From the NCBI RefSeq assembly GCF_000014005.1, contig NC_008009.1, positions 5,572,501-5,636,500 on the forward strand: a DNA stretch of 64,000 bases, written 5' to 3'. Positions 25,447 through 35,186 of this stretch are shown in pieces (within the stretch, counting starts at the first letter, position 1; each line of letters starts with the position of its first letter). The stretch comes from Candidatus Koribacter versatilis Ellin345. Lineage in GTDB: Bacteria; Acidobacteriota; Terriglobia; Terriglobales; Acidobacteriaceae. Made by a program: the position numbers and the translations under genes. The notes under the pieces are model-generated. The model was not told where the DNA came from. It searched no databases and saw nothing but the letters and a program-made list of their open reading frames with translations.

Positions 25447-27426
25447 ATGTCTGACCAAATCAAAGTAAAACTCCCCGACGGAAGCGTAAAAGAAGTCTCC
25501 AAAGGCACCACTGCCCTCGATATCGCAAAAGGCATCAGCCCGCGCCTGGCCGACGCCGCTTTGGCCGCGAAGGTCGCACCGCTTCCACACAACGGCGACC
25601 AGCCCGAAGCAAGGCTCGTGGACCTGACTCGTCCGCTTGAAGAAGACAGCGAACTGAAACTCCTCACCGATCGCGACCCCGAAGCGCTCGAGGTCTATCG
25701 CCACTCGTCCGCGCACTTGCTGGCGGCAGCCGTACTCGATCTCTTCCCGGAAACCAAGCTCGGCCATGGTCCCTCCACCGAGAACGGTTTCTTCTACGAT
25801 TTCTATCGGCAAACGCCGTTCACCCCCGAAGACCTCGAGAAGATCGAGAAGCGCATGCAGGAGTTGGTGAAGGAAGACGTGCCTTACGCGCGTGAGTTCC
25901 TGCCCCGAGAGGAAAGTCTGGAGCGCTTCAAGACCGAAGGCGACTTCATGAAGTGCCACTTCATCGAACAGTTCACCAAGCCCGATGAAAAGATCTCGAT
26001 TTATAAGACCGGCAAGTTCCTCGACTTTTGCCGCGGCCCGCACATTCCCTCGACCGGGAAGATCAAGGCGTTCAAGCTGCTGAATATCGCCGGCGCCTAC
26101 TGGCTCGGCGACGAGAAGAACCCGCAACTCCAGCGCATCTATGGCACCTCGTTCTTTTCGAAGAAAGACATGGACGAGTACTTCGCCAAGCTGGAAGAAG
26201 CGAAGAAGCGCGATCATCGCGTGCTCGGCAAGCAGCTCGATTTGTTCTCGATTCAAGAACTCGCCGGCCCCGGGCTGATCTTCTGGCATCCGAAGGGCGG
26301 CATCATTCGCAAGGAGATGGAAGACTGGATGCGCGAGGAGTATCTGAAACGCGGATACTCGCTCGTCGTAACTCCGCATGTGGCGCGCACCGACCTCTGG
26401 AAGATCAGCGGCCACACCGGTTATTACAAGCAGAACTTCTTCACGCCCATGGAACTCGATGATGCCGAGTACATGCTGAAGCCGATGAACTGCCCCGGCC
26501 ATGTCCTCATTTATCGTGACCAGCTCCGTTCCTATCGCGATCTGCCCATGCGTCTCGGTGAGATGGGAACGGTATACCGCTACGAGCGCTCCGGCGTGAT
26601 GCACGGGTTGTTGCGTGTCCGCGGCTTTACCCAGGACGATGCGCACATCTTCTGCACGCCCAGCCAGATTGAAGACGAAATCAGCGGCTGTATCGATTTC
26701 GCCATCTCTGTCCTGCACACCTACGGCTTCAACGAGTTCAAGGTTGAACTGAGCGAGTGGGATCCGAATGATCGCAAGAGCTTCATCGGAACCGACGAGC
26801 AGTGGAACCTCGCACAGGGCTCGCTGAAGAAGGTGCTCGACGCGCGTGGGATTCCGTATAAGTCCATGCCAGGCGAAGCGGCATTCTACGGGCCGAAGAT
26901 TGACGTCAAGCTCGTGGACGCCATCGGACGCCTCTGGCAGCTCTCGACGGTGCAGTTCGACTTCACCTTGCCGCAGCGCTTCGAACTTGAGTACGTGGGC
27001 GAAGACGGCAAGCGCCATCAGCCGCTCATGGTGCACCGTGCGCTCTACGGCTCCATTGAACGCTTCTTCGGCGTGCTCATCGAGCACTATGCGGGCGCGT
27101 TCCCGGTGTGGCTATCACCAGTGCAGACGGTGCTGGTGCCCATCGGCGAAAAGCACCTTGAGTATGCCAACAAGGTTGGAGACGTGCTTAAGGCCAAGGG
27201 CATCCGCGTGGAAGTGGACGGGCGCAACGAGAAGATGAACGCGAAGATCCGCGAGCATGCGTTGCAGAAAGTGCCGTTCATCCTCGTCGTGGGCGACAAG
27301 GAGGCAGAGGCCACCTCGGTGAATGTCCGCACCCGCGGCAAAGATAAGACGGAGACGGTGCCACTCGATTCCTTCGTGGAGCGAATTGAGAAGCTGATCG
27401 CCGAGAAGAAGCCTACGCTGGATTAG
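25447..27426 (+). CDS. thrS: Threonyl-tRNA synthetase
   Basis: A 659-aa class II synthetase. The TGS domain (residues 1-62) starts IKVKLPDGSVKEV. The editing domain carries HSSAHLLAAAVLDLFP and the later CRGPHIPSTGKI. The catalytic core has MNCPGHVLIYRDQLRSYRDLP, where Cys binds zinc, and RYERSGVMHGLLRVRGFTQDDAH (motif 2). The C-terminal anticodon-binding domain includes VPFILVVGDKEAE. The usual downstream infC-rpmI-rplT are absent; a lipoprotein gene follows instead. Confidence 0.98.
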   Translation: MSDQIKVKLPDGSVKEVSKGTTALDIAKGISPRLADAALAAKVAPLPHNGDQPEARLVDLTRPLEEDSELKLLTDRDPEALEVYRHSSAHLLAAAVLDLFPETKLGHGPSTENGFFYDFYRQTPFTPEDLEKIEKRMQELVKEDVPYAREFLPREESLERFKTEGDFMKCHFIEQFTKPDEKISIYKTGKFLDFCRGPHIPSTGKIKAFKLLNIAGAYWLGDEKNPQLQRIYGTSFFSKKDMDEYFAKLEEAKKRDHRVLGKQLDLFSIQELAGPGLIFWHPKGGIIRKEMEDWMREEYLKRGYSLVVTPHVARTDLWKISGHTGYYKQNFFTPMELDDAEYMLKPMNCPGHVLIYRDQLRSYRDLPMRLGEMGTVYRYERSGVMHGLLRVRGFTQDDAHIFCTPSQIEDEISGCIDFAISVLHTYGFNEFKVELSEWDPNDRKSFIGTDEQWNLAQGSLKKVLDARGIPYKSMPGEAAFYGPKIDVKLVDAIGRLWQLSTVQFDFTLPQRFELEYVGEDGKRHQPLMVHRALYGSIERFFGVLIEHYAGAFPVWLSPVQTVLVPIGEKHLEYANKVGDVLKAKGIRVEVDGRNEKMNAKIREHALQKVPFILVVGDKEAEATSVNVRTRGKDKTETVPLDSFVERIEKLIAEKKPTLD

Positions 27427-27454
27427 CTCAGCGCCGAGAACAATTCTCTAATCC

Positions 27455-27492
27455 GGGCTGTCGACTCTCGCCTTGGCGAGTACGGCAGCCCC
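27455..27492 (+). terminator. Hairpin downstream of thrS, possible terminator
   Basis: gggctg pairs with cagccc, and inside it ctcgc pairs with gcgag around a 4-nt loop. No T-tract follows, so this is either a weak terminator or a processing structure between thrS and the lipoprotein gene. Confidence 0.35.
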
Positions 27493-27534
27493 AGCTTCTG
27501 GAAGATTGCAGAGGTTGGAAATGAAAGGAGTTCC

Positions 27535-27936
27535 TTGTTTACAACTCGCCGTCTCGGAGCGATGGTAGCTGTCATCGCTGCTGCGCTTTTTTTTGCAAGC
27601 TGTTCTCCTATCGACCTGGTTTGCAATAGTGCCCGACCTGTCCCAGTCATAGCGACGATTACACCCAGCTCGGCGACTTTCGCCGATGTGCAGGCATCGC
27701 TCACCCTCACGGTGGATGGGAGCAAATTTGTCTCGTCTTCGATTATCGAATTGAATGGCGCGCCCCTGGCCACGACCGTTGTAAGTGCGACCCGTCTACA
27801 GGCAACGATCACCACGACTCAGATTGCCGCACCTGGTACGGCTAAGATTTCGGTGCATACGCCCAGCAACCTCTCCGGCGACCTGGGCTGCACCAGCGGT
27901 GGAGATTCAGCCAGCTTGACATTGACCGTCACGTAG
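27535..27936 (+). CDS. Small lipoprotein with an IPT/TIG-like domain
   Basis: A 133-aa protein. TTG at 27535 follows AAAGGAG by 4 nt; the ATG at 27559 is an alternative. The lipobox is FFASC (Cys23). The mature part is one Ig-like IPT/TIG domain: ATITPSSATFADVQASLTLTVDG, then SSIIELNGAPLATTVVSATRLQATI. It should be anchored in the outer membrane with a binding or structural role. Confidence 0.75.
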   Translation: MFTTRRLGAMVAVIAAALFFASCSPIDLVCNSARPVPVIATITPSSATFADVQASLTLTVDGSKFVSSSIIELNGAPLATTVVSATRLQATITTTQIAAPGTAKISVHTPSNLSGDLGCTSGGDSASLTLTVT

Positions 27937-28003
27937 CATGGAGCTTCGCGTCGCGCACTCTTTTATCCTCACAGGAGTGTAGGAGTCACAAAGCTGAGGA
28001 GCC

Positions 28004-28528
28004 ATGAGTATCAAGACGCTTTCAACGCGTGAGATCTACCGCAACCCCTGGCTACGCCTGCGCGAAGACCGCATCCTGCGCGGTAACGGCGTGGAAGGAA
28101 TTTATGGTGTGGTGGACAAAGACGACTGCGCCATCATCATTCCGATCGACGGCGATCATGTTTATCTCGTAGAGCAGTTTCGCTACACCGTGCAGCAGCG
28201 CTATCTCGAGTTCCCGCAGGGTGGCTGGGAGATGCAGGATGTCGATCCCGAAGAGCTCGCGCGCGGCGAACTGAGAGAAGAGACTGGCTTGGTGGCAGAA
28301 CGCATGCAATTCCTCGGAACGACTTATGTCGCCTACGGATACGCCAACCAGAAGATGCACATCTTTCTCGCCACCGGCCTAACGCACGCCGAAAAAGAAC
28401 CCGACCCCGAGGAGCACGACTTGCAATTGCATCGCGTCCTCATTGCTGATTTCGAGGCGATGTTACGCGAAGGCCGCATTCCCGATGTCTGCACCCTGGC
28501 CACCTGGGGACTTTACCGACTCAGATAA
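28004..28528 (+). CDS. NUDIX hydrolase, ADP-ribose pyrophosphatase-like
   Basis: A 174-aa NUDIX protein preceded by GAGGAG 3 nt before the ATG. The Nudix box spans residues 74-96 and ends GELREETGL, with the metal-binding glutamates E92 and E93. The N-terminal strand pattern (YLVEQFRYTVQQRYLEFPQG) matches ADP-ribose or GDP-mannose pyrophosphatases. It would hydrolyse a nucleoside diphosphate sugar; the substrate is not certain. Confidence 0.92.
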   Translation: MSIKTLSTREIYRNPWLRLREDRILRGNGVEGIYGVVDKDDCAIIIPIDGDHVYLVEQFRYTVQQRYLEFPQGGWEMQDVDPEELARGELREETGLVAERMQFLGTTYVAYGYANQKMHIFLATGLTHAEKEPDPEEHDLQLHRVLIADFEAMLREGRIPDVCTLATWGLYRLR

Positions 28529-28549
28529 TCCAACGCTGACACGCGAAAT

Positions 28550-30247
28550 CTATACCGTCGCCGGGAGCGATGCATGCTCCGCGTACTTCGCCACCGCGCT
28601 CTCCAGGTTCAGGTGCATCCCCTCCCGTCCGAGCGATTCTCCGAGCGCAGACTTCTGCACCATATCGAACACATGCGGATTCATCCCAACCAGCCACAGA
28701 CGCATGCCATATTCGCGCTGCTTCTTCTCGCCTTCGGTGAACATTTTGAGGGCGGTATATTCGAGGTCGAAGACCGCACGCATGTCCACGATCACGACGT
28801 TCGGCTTCGCCTCATCTATCAGCACCCAGACCTTATGCGACAAATTCTCCGCATTGGCAAAGAAGATTCGGCCCTCCGGCCGCACCATCAGCAGCCCCGG
28901 ATAGGTCTCGTCTTCAGGATGCTCTGCCGAACGCGGCCGGAAAATGTTCGTGCCAGGCTTGCGTCCCAAAACATAGACCGATGGATTTGCGACCTGATAC
29001 GCAAGCGCGACCAGCGAAGCGATGATTGCCACGAGGATGCCTTTTAACGTTCCAACAAGGACCACTCCTGCCATCGCGATCACGGCCCAGAGGAACTCGG
29101 TTCGGCGCACACGGAGGATCTCGCGGAACTCTGCAGGCTTGATTAAGCCTACCGAGTACACGATCACCACGGCCGCGAGCGTCGCCTGTGGCATGAGGGC
29201 AATCATCGGCGCCAGAAGCAACATGGTCACCAGCGTCATGGCGCCGGTCACGAGTTCCGCCACCTGGGTGCGAGCTCCGGCGAGGCGATTCACCGCTGTC
29301 TGCGTAGTTCCACCACCGCCCGGCATGGCGCCGAGCAGAGCGCCGCCTACGTTGGCCAAACCCGTAGCCATCAACTCACGGTTGGCCTGCGGCCAAGGCT
29401 CGTCGCTCTTCGCGAAGGCGCGGCCCGCCGCAATCGTCTCGGTAAAGCTCATCAGCGCAATCCCGAGCGCACCCGGCCAGAGATGCTCTACCATCCCGAG
29501 CGCGGGAAGCGTCACCGGCGGCAATCCTTGCGGAATGCGCCCGACCAGTTCAACGCCGTGCGTGCTCAAATGCAGGAAATAGGCGCCCGCAATGCCAACA
29601 GCAACCCCGATCAGGGGCGCTGGCGACTTCGGCATGAAATGCTCGAGAGCGACCAGCAGAACAATCACCGTTACGCTCACCCCGAGGGTGAGCAGCTTGG
29701 TTTCAGGAATACTCCGGAGCGTCGCCAGCACGTTCTTCAAAAACGTTGCGCGAGGGATATGCACTCCGAGAAGCTTTGGCACCTGGTCAAGCACGATAAC
29801 GATGCCGATTCCGGCCTTAAAACCGGTGAGTACTGGTTGTGAAATGAAGTTCGCCACGAACCCCAATCGCAGGAAGCATGCAACCACGAGCATCGCTCCA
29901 ACTAAGAGCGTCAAGGTCGCTGAAGCTCGAAGCAGAGAGGCGGCGTCACCGTTCGGAACCACCTCCGCAAATTCCGCGGCAGTAAGGATGGCGATTGTTG
30001 TCGTTGTGCTAACGCTGAGTACACGCGAGGTGCCGAGAACGGCGTAGATGATCATCGGCAGGAACGCCGTGTAGAGGCCGACCTGCACTGGCAGCCCGGC
30101 GATAGTCGCATACGCCATCGACTTTGGGATGACGACGGCAGCGGCGGTGAGCCCGGCAATGATGTCGGGACGCAGCCACTCGGAGCGGTAGGAAGTCAGC
30201 CAATTCGGCAACGAGAAGAGGCTCTGAGACTGCGAATTGGAAGACAT
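28550..30247 (-). CDS. SulP-family anion transporter with STAS domain
   Basis: A 565-aa protein. The ATG at 30247 has AGGAGG 5 nt upstream; the frame extends to 30310 without an SD. The membrane domain starts RPDIIAGLTAAAVVIPKSMAYATIAGLP, the SulP signature region, and has 10-12 membrane segments. The C-terminal STAS domain (about residues 440-560) contains PNVVIVDMRAVFDLEYTALKM. It probably imports sulfate or another anion (bicarbonate is possible). It converges on the NUDIX gene. Confidence 0.93.
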   Translation of the reverse strand: MSSNSQSQSLFSLPNWLTSYRSEWLRPDIIAGLTAAAVVIPKSMAYATIAGLPVQVGLYTAFLPMIIYAVLGTSRVLSVSTTTTIAILTAAEFAEVVPNGDAASLLRASATLTLLVGAMLVVACFLRLGFVANFISQPVLTGFKAGIGIVIVLDQVPKLLGVHIPRATFLKNVLATLRSIPETKLLTLGVSVTVIVLLVALEHFMPKSPAPLIGVAVGIAGAYFLHLSTHGVELVGRIPQGLPPVTLPALGMVEHLWPGALGIALMSFTETIAAGRAFAKSDEPWPQANRELMATGLANVGGALLGAMPGGGGTTQTAVNRLAGARTQVAELVTGAMTLVTMLLLAPMIALMPQATLAAVVIVYSVGLIKPAEFREILRVRRTEFLWAVIAMAGVVLVGTLKGILVAIIASLVALAYQVANPSVYVLGRKPGTNIFRPRSAEHPEDETYPGLLMVRPEGRIFFANAENLSHKVWVLIDEAKPNVVIVDMRAVFDLEYTALKMFTEGEKKQREYGMRLWLVGMNPHVFDMVQKSALGESLGREGMHLNLESAVAKYAEHASLPATV

Positions 30248-30336
30248 GAAGCCTCCTGAGACCGGCAGGCACGGCTGGCCGTGGACGAAGGCTAGGAGTG
30301 GGAAATCCACCGCACAACTGCGAGAACTAACAGCCT

Positions 30337-30882
30337 TTACTTCGAACGTGCGAAGGCGACTTCGTTCTTCTGTCGTGCCACACCGTCGTAGTAATCGCCG
30401 CGCATGACATCAAGTGCGGGATCGTAATTCAGACGATAGGTTGAACCGGGCTCGCTCGGGTCCTGCAGCTTGAGATAGACCCGCACATAGTCCCGCTCCT
30501 TTTTGGCAGCGGCGGTTTCAATGTGGATGGAATGTGGGTTGTAGTAAGAGGCGTCAAGGCGCCCGTCGTCTCGAACGCTTCGAATCTCAATCCGTGCCGG
30601 AGTATCCGAACGAGTCCATTGGCCTACGATGCGATCAAGTGACACCGGATTTGACTCCGGCTCCGCCTCCGACCTCGATTCTTGCGCCACCACAGGCGTT
30701 GGTTTCCTATTGATGCCCGTTCCAATCACGAAGCGATAACCCAGGAACGCCAGGAGCAACACGACGGCAGCAATCGCGAAAAACTTCCCACGTCCCGAAC
30801 TACGGCGCTTTCGCGGAGCAGCTTTCGGTCGAGCTCCGGATTTTTTCTTCGTCGCTCCCGTTGATCTACCGCGTCGCTTCAT
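30337..30882 (-). CDS. Membrane-anchored basic protein, unknown
   Basis: A 181-aa protein from the ATG at 30882. The first 35 residues are strongly basic (KRRGRSTGATKKKSGARPK), then one helix (FAIAAVVLLLAFLGYRFVI), then an acidic linker and a soluble domain containing SYYNPHSIHIETAAAKKERDY and YRLNYDPALDVMRGDYYDG. A type II topology is likely, with the domain in the periplasm. It overlaps the end of the amidohydrolase gene by 17 nt and may be translationally coupled. Confidence 0.7.
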   Translation of the reverse strand: MKRRGRSTGATKKKSGARPKAAPRKRRSSGRGKFFAIAAVVLLLAFLGYRFVIGTGINRKPTPVVAQESRSEAEPESNPVSLDRIVGQWTRSDTPARIEIRSVRDDGRLDASYYNPHSIHIETAAAKKERDYVRVYLKLQDPSEPGSTYRLNYDPALDVMRGDYYDGVARQKNEVAFARSK

Positions 30883-32635
30883 ACACCGTCTTTCCGCCGA
30901 CAACGGTCTCGAGGACCTTCACGTTTGCGATGTCTTCCGGCGCAATCTTAAGCGGATTGCGATCCAGCACGATGAGATCCGCGACCTTGCCGACTTCGAG
31001 CGATCCGGTGAGCTGCTCTGTATGAAGCTCATACGCGGCATCTATGGTGATCGCGCGTAGCACCTGCTCCGGCGATAGTCCGGGATCTTCTCCAAGCTTT
31101 CCCTGGAATCCTGCGCTCGGCGCATTCATCCGCGTCACACCAACTTTCAGCGCGAACCACTCATCCAGCAGATCCACCGGCCAATCGCTGCCGTACACTA
31201 CGCGCGCTCCAGCATTGGCGAGCAGTCCTGCCGGCTCGAGAATTTTCATCCGCTCCGGCCCAAAGTAATTCGTAAGACCGACGGTATCGCCCGCCGGCTT
31301 CTCCCACTGGAACGACAGCACCGGAATCGCGCCGAGCGCTTTGAAACGTGTGAAATTCGCGGGGCCAACAATCTCGCAATGCGCCAGTCCCGGACGAATG
31401 TCCGCCGAACCAACCGCTGTACGCATCGCTTCAATACCATTCAACGCAGCGTTTACGGCGCCATCGCCGTCCACGTGCATGTGAGGATCAATTCCGGCGC
31501 GCGCCAGTCCGGTAAGAATTTCCGCCAACGGCTTCGCCTGGAAGTACACATCCGGCCCGCGGCTCTTTCCCGGCACCCAGTTCGGAGCCTGTTCGGTACC
31601 GGCATTCACCCTGTATGGTTCGAGCATATTGCCGGTTAGTGCTGGCGCAGCAATTACGCCATCCAAATAAAGCTTCGCGTTGCGCACGGTGATGCCGGGG
31701 CTTACTTTCGGAGCCCCCTGGTCATAGTTCTTCGCGTAGGCAACGATCTTCGCCACAGCCTTTGCAGGATCACCCGCTTCTTCCGGCGCGATTTGCGGCG
31801 CGAAGTGCCCACGTGCGGTCAGCTTGCCGCTCTTTTGAAGTTCGGTGAACGCAACCATACTCCCTTCAGGAGTGTCGGCATCCAGAAACGTCGTTACTCC
31901 CTGTGCGTTCATCGCCTTCAGCGCAAGCTTTGCGGCGGCGAGGTCGTCTTGCGCCGTCGGCTTAGGCAAGAGTTTGGAACAGAACTCCTGCGCAGCATCT
32001 TCCAGCAAGCCAGTCGGATTCCCGTTAGCATCGTGCCAAATCTTGCCGCCCAACGGATCGGCCGTTTCTTTCGTGATCTTCGCCAGCGCCAGTGCGCGGC
32101 TGTTCGCGAGCGCCGTGTGACCAAATGACGAGAGAACAAAGATCGGCCGCTTGGTCTTGAGCGCATCCAGCGTGGCGCGACTGGTCTTCACGCCGGCAGG
32201 AACCATGCCCTCTTGAAACCAGCTCACCACCTCCAGCCATGTGTCGGGTTCTTCGTTCTTCGTCTTGTCGAGACAGGCTTGGATGCGCTTCTGCATCTCC
32301 TCGACGGTAATCGGTTCGTAATTCAGGCTGCACTTCTGCAGCTTCAGGCCGGCTTCCAACGGATGCATGTGGCCGTCTACAAGGCCCGGCATCAGGAAAC
32401 CGCCATGCAGGTCCGTGACCTTTGTATTCTTCCCGACGAATGGCTCGACGCCCGCATTGCCGCCTACATAAACAATGCGCCCTTCGCGCACGGCCACAGC
32501 TTCTGCGGCGGTCTGTTGCCCATCCGCCGTAAAAACCACACCATGCCGATAGATGCGATCGGCGGGTTGCTGCTGCGCGAAGAGTATGGTTATCGACAAC
32601 ACTGTAGCGAGGATCGTAACGAGAGATCGGACCAT
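30866..32635 (-). CDS. Secreted amidohydrolase, YtcJ-like
   Basis: A 589-aa protein from the ATG at 32635 with a signal peptide (VRSLVTILATVLSITILFAQ). It is a composite-domain amidohydrolase: GGFLMPGLVDGHMHPLEAGL holds the first metal-binding HxH, and later HMHVDGDGAVNAALNG, LAHCEIV and YGSDWPV supply the remaining ligands, with Asp in GSDWP. The tail EVGKVADLIVLDRNPLKI closes the small beta domain. YtcJ/AepA-type enzymes hydrolyse amides or lactams; the substrate is unknown. Confidence 0.9.
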   Translation of the reverse strand: MVRSLVTILATVLSITILFAQQQPADRIYRHGVVFTADGQQTAAEAVAVREGRIVYVGGNAGVEPFVGKNTKVTDLHGGFLMPGLVDGHMHPLEAGLKLQKCSLNYEPITVEEMQKRIQACLDKTKNEEPDTWLEVVSWFQEGMVPAGVKTSRATLDALKTKRPIFVLSSFGHTALANSRALALAKITKETADPLGGKIWHDANGNPTGLLEDAAQEFCSKLLPKPTAQDDLAAAKLALKAMNAQGVTTFLDADTPEGSMVAFTELQKSGKLTARGHFAPQIAPEEAGDPAKAVAKIVAYAKNYDQGAPKVSPGITVRNAKLYLDGVIAAPALTGNMLEPYRVNAGTEQAPNWVPGKSRGPDVYFQAKPLAEILTGLARAGIDPHMHVDGDGAVNAALNGIEAMRTAVGSADIRPGLAHCEIVGPANFTRFKALGAIPVLSFQWEKPAGDTVGLTNYFGPERMKILEPAGLLANAGARVVYGSDWPVDLLDEWFALKVGVTRMNAPSAGFQGKLGEDPGLSPEQVLRAITIDAAYELHTEQLTGSLEVGKVADLIVLDRNPLKIAPEDIANVKVLETVVGGKTVYEATR

Positions 32636-32763
32636 GTTTGGGCTCGGATGAACTTTGGCCGAAGGGTAAATGATTGACCCTCTCAAGTAAACGTACAGTT
32701 CCCGAAACCTGTGCGGAACTTCTCGCGAGACCACCTAGCGCTTCCTGCTAAACTCGCGCCCAT

Positions 32764-33681
32764 ATGCGGACCACCGATCCGGAAGTCTCGGACGTCATTC
32801 TCGACATAGATCCGCAGACGATGACACGCCGTCCTGTATCGAAGCAGGCCGCTATCGCTGCTTTCCTCGCGTCGGGAAACCACTCGGCGGCGCGTGTTGT
32901 GCAACGGATCCCCGAGCGCGATGGCGCGTTGGATCCCGACTATGTGGACAGACTTCTCGTCCGTGTCCACACCGAGATGCAGTGGCTCGCCGAAGAGTTT
33001 CAGCACGGGCGTCGCTTGCGGGAGTTGATCGGGCCAATGCTGCGCGTGTTGCGCGAGCGCCGTCCGCCTCCCTATCGCGTTGTCGATGTCGGCTGCGGCA
33101 CGGGCTTCGCGATCCGATGGCTTGCCGCGCGTGGTGACTTCGGCCCGGATGTCGAACTCATTGGCGCCGATTTCAACCCAGAGCTAATCGCGGAAGCCCG
33201 AAGGCTCGCGTCAGCCGAAAATCTACCCTGCCGCTTCGTGCTCGCAGACGCATTTCGTCTCCCCGAACCCGGGCACATTTTTGTTACCACCGGCGTGGTG
33301 CATCACTTCCGCGGCGACGCGCTCCGCTCCTTCTTCGCGCAGCATGAGCAGCCGGAGTCACAGGCTTTCTTTCACTTCGACTTCCAACCCGGTCCGCTTG
33401 CGCCGATCGGCTCGCGCTTCTGGCACTGGCTCCGTATGCGCACCGCGCTAGCTAGACACGATGGCGTGCTCTCCGCCGTTCGCGCGTATACCGCAAGTGA
33501 GCTGACCTCTGCCGCGCGGGCGGGCACGTCGAACTTTCTCATTGGAATGTATGGCCAGAAGATCTGGTCGACGCCGCTGCCGCGCGTCTTTCACACCCTT
33601 GTCGGCTTTCGACCCGAGTTGCGCGAGCCATTTCTGCATGCGCTCGGCGTGCGAGCCGGGCGCATGGGGGAGCTGCGGTGA
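32764..33681 (+). CDS. Class I SAM-dependent methyltransferase
   Basis: A 305-aa protein. Motif I is YRVVDVGCGTGFAIRWLA (about residues 104-121), and GADFNPELIAEARRLA is motif II. The catalytic fold is completed by FVTTGVVHHF. A 100-residue N-terminal extension (helical) precedes it. The substrate is unknown. TAAACT lies 9 nt before the ATG. It overlaps the next membrane-protein gene by 4 nt. Confidence 0.88.
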   Translation: MRTTDPEVSDVILDIDPQTMTRRPVSKQAAIAAFLASGNHSAARVVQRIPERDGALDPDYVDRLLVRVHTEMQWLAEEFQHGRRLRELIGPMLRVLRERRPPPYRVVDVGCGTGFAIRWLAARGDFGPDVELIGADFNPELIAEARRLASAENLPCRFVLADAFRLPEPGHIFVTTGVVHHFRGDALRSFFAQHEQPESQAFFHFDFQPGPLAPIGSRFWHWLRMRTALARHDGVLSAVRAYTASELTSAARAGTSNFLIGMYGQKIWSTPLPRVFHTLVGFRPELREPFLHALGVRAGRMGELR

Positions 33682-34214
33682 TCCTCGTCGCGCTCTACGT
33701 GCTCGCCACCACCGACGGTACACTCTGCGGCATCCGCTCCGGCGCTGGACGCAGCTCGCTCATCCACAAACGGCGTTACTACGTCGACGGCATGTTGTAC
33801 GGGGCTTTCCTCGCACAGATTGCGTCGGCGATCTCGGGTCTGGCATTGTTCGCAACATGGCGTCTCACCACCGAGCGTGCCGCCCTCGCCCTGGACCTGG
33901 TTGGTGCCGCCCAGCGAATGCTGTGGGTTCTGGTCCCATACGCCATCGTGATTTTCGCGTCGTTCCTGGTTCGCTGGATTCCCTCGACGGACATCCGCAG
34001 CGCCACCAGCGTCATGATCTTTGGCCCCATGACCGCAATCCGACCCGTAATCGCGGTGGCCTCCGTGACTTATGGCATCATTCCGGCACATTTGTGGTCG
34101 GTTCGAGCGCTCGGCGTGTTTATCCTTGCGCTGATGTTCTGGGTGCAGTGGCGCGTCGATGCGCGCGCGGAACGGCTTTTTCTCGCCGATCATCCCGGCT
34201 CGCCGGCAAGATAG
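33678..34214 (+). CDS. Four-helix membrane protein coupled to the methyltransferase
   Basis: A 178-aa protein from GTG overlapping the methyltransferase stop (GTGA). About four hydrophobic segments are seen, with a loop SGAGRSSLIHKRRYYVDGML after the first. No family is recognised. The coupling suggests that it works with the methyltransferase, perhaps on a membrane substrate. Confidence 0.7.
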   Translation: MILVALYVLATTDGTLCGIRSGAGRSSLIHKRRYYVDGMLYGAFLAQIASAISGLALFATWRLTTERAALALDLVGAAQRMLWVLVPYAIVIFASFLVRWIPSTDIRSATSVMIFGPMTAIRPVIAVASVTYGIIPAHLWSVRALGVFILALMFWVQWRVDARAERLFLADHPGSPAR

Positions 34215-34217
34215 CGG

Positions 34218-35093
34218 CTACGACGTCCTCGGCCCCCGAGCGTTACCTGCCGCTTGCAGCACAAGATTGTCAATCAGCCGCGTGTTGCCGATCTGCGCTG
34301 CCACCGCCACCAGCGCGCCCTTGCCGATCTCGGTGATCGGCTCCAGCGTGTTGGGATCGACGATTTCGAGATAGTCCAGCTTCGCTCCCGGTTCTTCCGC
34401 GATGACCGCGCGTCCCGCCTCCGCGAGATAGTAGGCATCGGTGTGCCCGGTGTCGGCGAGCATCTGTACGCGCATGAGAGCGCGGTGCAGAACCAGTGCC
34501 TGTTGACGCTGCGTTGGATCCAGATAAGCATTGCGCGAGCTGAGCGCGAGCCCATCTTTCTCGCGCACGATCGGGCAAATCATGAGATCAATGTCGAAGT
34601 TCTGGTCGCGCACCATCTTGCGGATGACCGCCACTTGCGCAGCATCCTTCTGCCCGAAGTAAGCATGGTCCGCCGGGATGATGTGGAAGAGCTTCGAGAC
34701 CACCGTCGTCACGCCCTTGAAGTGCCCCGGTCGCGAACGCCCGTCGAGCTTTTCGCTTAATCCATCGACATGAACGAATGTCGCCGTGCCTTCCGGGTAC
34801 ATCTCCTCCACACCAGGAGAGAACACGAAATCCACGCCCTCATGATCGAGTTGCGCGCAATCCTGTTCGAACGTCCGCGGATATTTCGCGAGGTCTTCAT
34901 TGGGTCCGAACTGGATGGGGTTCACGAAGATCGAGACCACGACACTGTCATTCTGCGTGCGCGCGGTGCGGACAAGAGAAATATGCCCTGCATGCAGAGC
35001 ACCCATCGTGGGTACCAGGCCTATGCTTTTACCTTCCCGGTGCAGAGTTCGACAGATGGCTTGCATCTCGGCAATCGTGCGGACGACGCGCAT
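34218..35093 (-). CDS. panC: Pantothenate synthetase
   Basis: A 291-aa ligase joining pantoate and beta-alanine with ATP. VPTMGALHAGHISLV (residues 27-41) contains the HxGH nucleotide motif. VSIFVNPIQFGPNEDL, FVHVDGLSEKLDGRSRPGHFKGV, YFGQKDAAQVAVI and MICPIVREKDGLALSSRNAYL follow in order, the last being the KMSKS-like region. TACACT lies 6 nt before the ATG with no SD, so translation is probably leaderless. panB is upstream on the same strand but two unrelated genes lie between. Confidence 0.97.
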   Translation of the reverse strand: MRVVRTIAEMQAICRTLHREGKSIGLVPTMGALHAGHISLVRTARTQNDSVVVSIFVNPIQFGPNEDLAKYPRTFEQDCAQLDHEGVDFVFSPGVEEMYPEGTATFVHVDGLSEKLDGRSRPGHFKGVTTVVSKLFHIIPADHAYFGQKDAAQVAVIRKMVRDQNFDIDLMICPIVREKDGLALSSRNAYLDPTQRQQALVLHRALMRVQMLADTGHTDAYYLAEAGRAVIAEEPGAKLDYLEIVDPNTLEPITEIGKGALVAVAAQIGNTRLIDNLVLQAAGNARGPRTS

Positions 35094-35099
35094 GAATTC

Positions 35100-35105
35100 A
35101 GTGTA
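35100..35105 (-). promoter_or_regulatory. -10 box of panC, leaderless type
   Basis: TACACT, then gaattc (6 nt), then ATG on the minus strand. Confidence 0.5.
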
Positions 35106-35186
35106 TCGCGGGACATTGCTTCCCCACAGCGTCGCAGAAGATCAGAGAACACAAAACGGGATTTTCTTGTGGATGTAACAAGAAAC

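Noticed and set aside
25384-27087. A 567-codon open frame antisense to thrS
   Set aside because: thrS is a certain gene over the same bases. The antisense frame has no SD or recognisable domain and follows the codon periodicity of thrS in a GC-rich genome.
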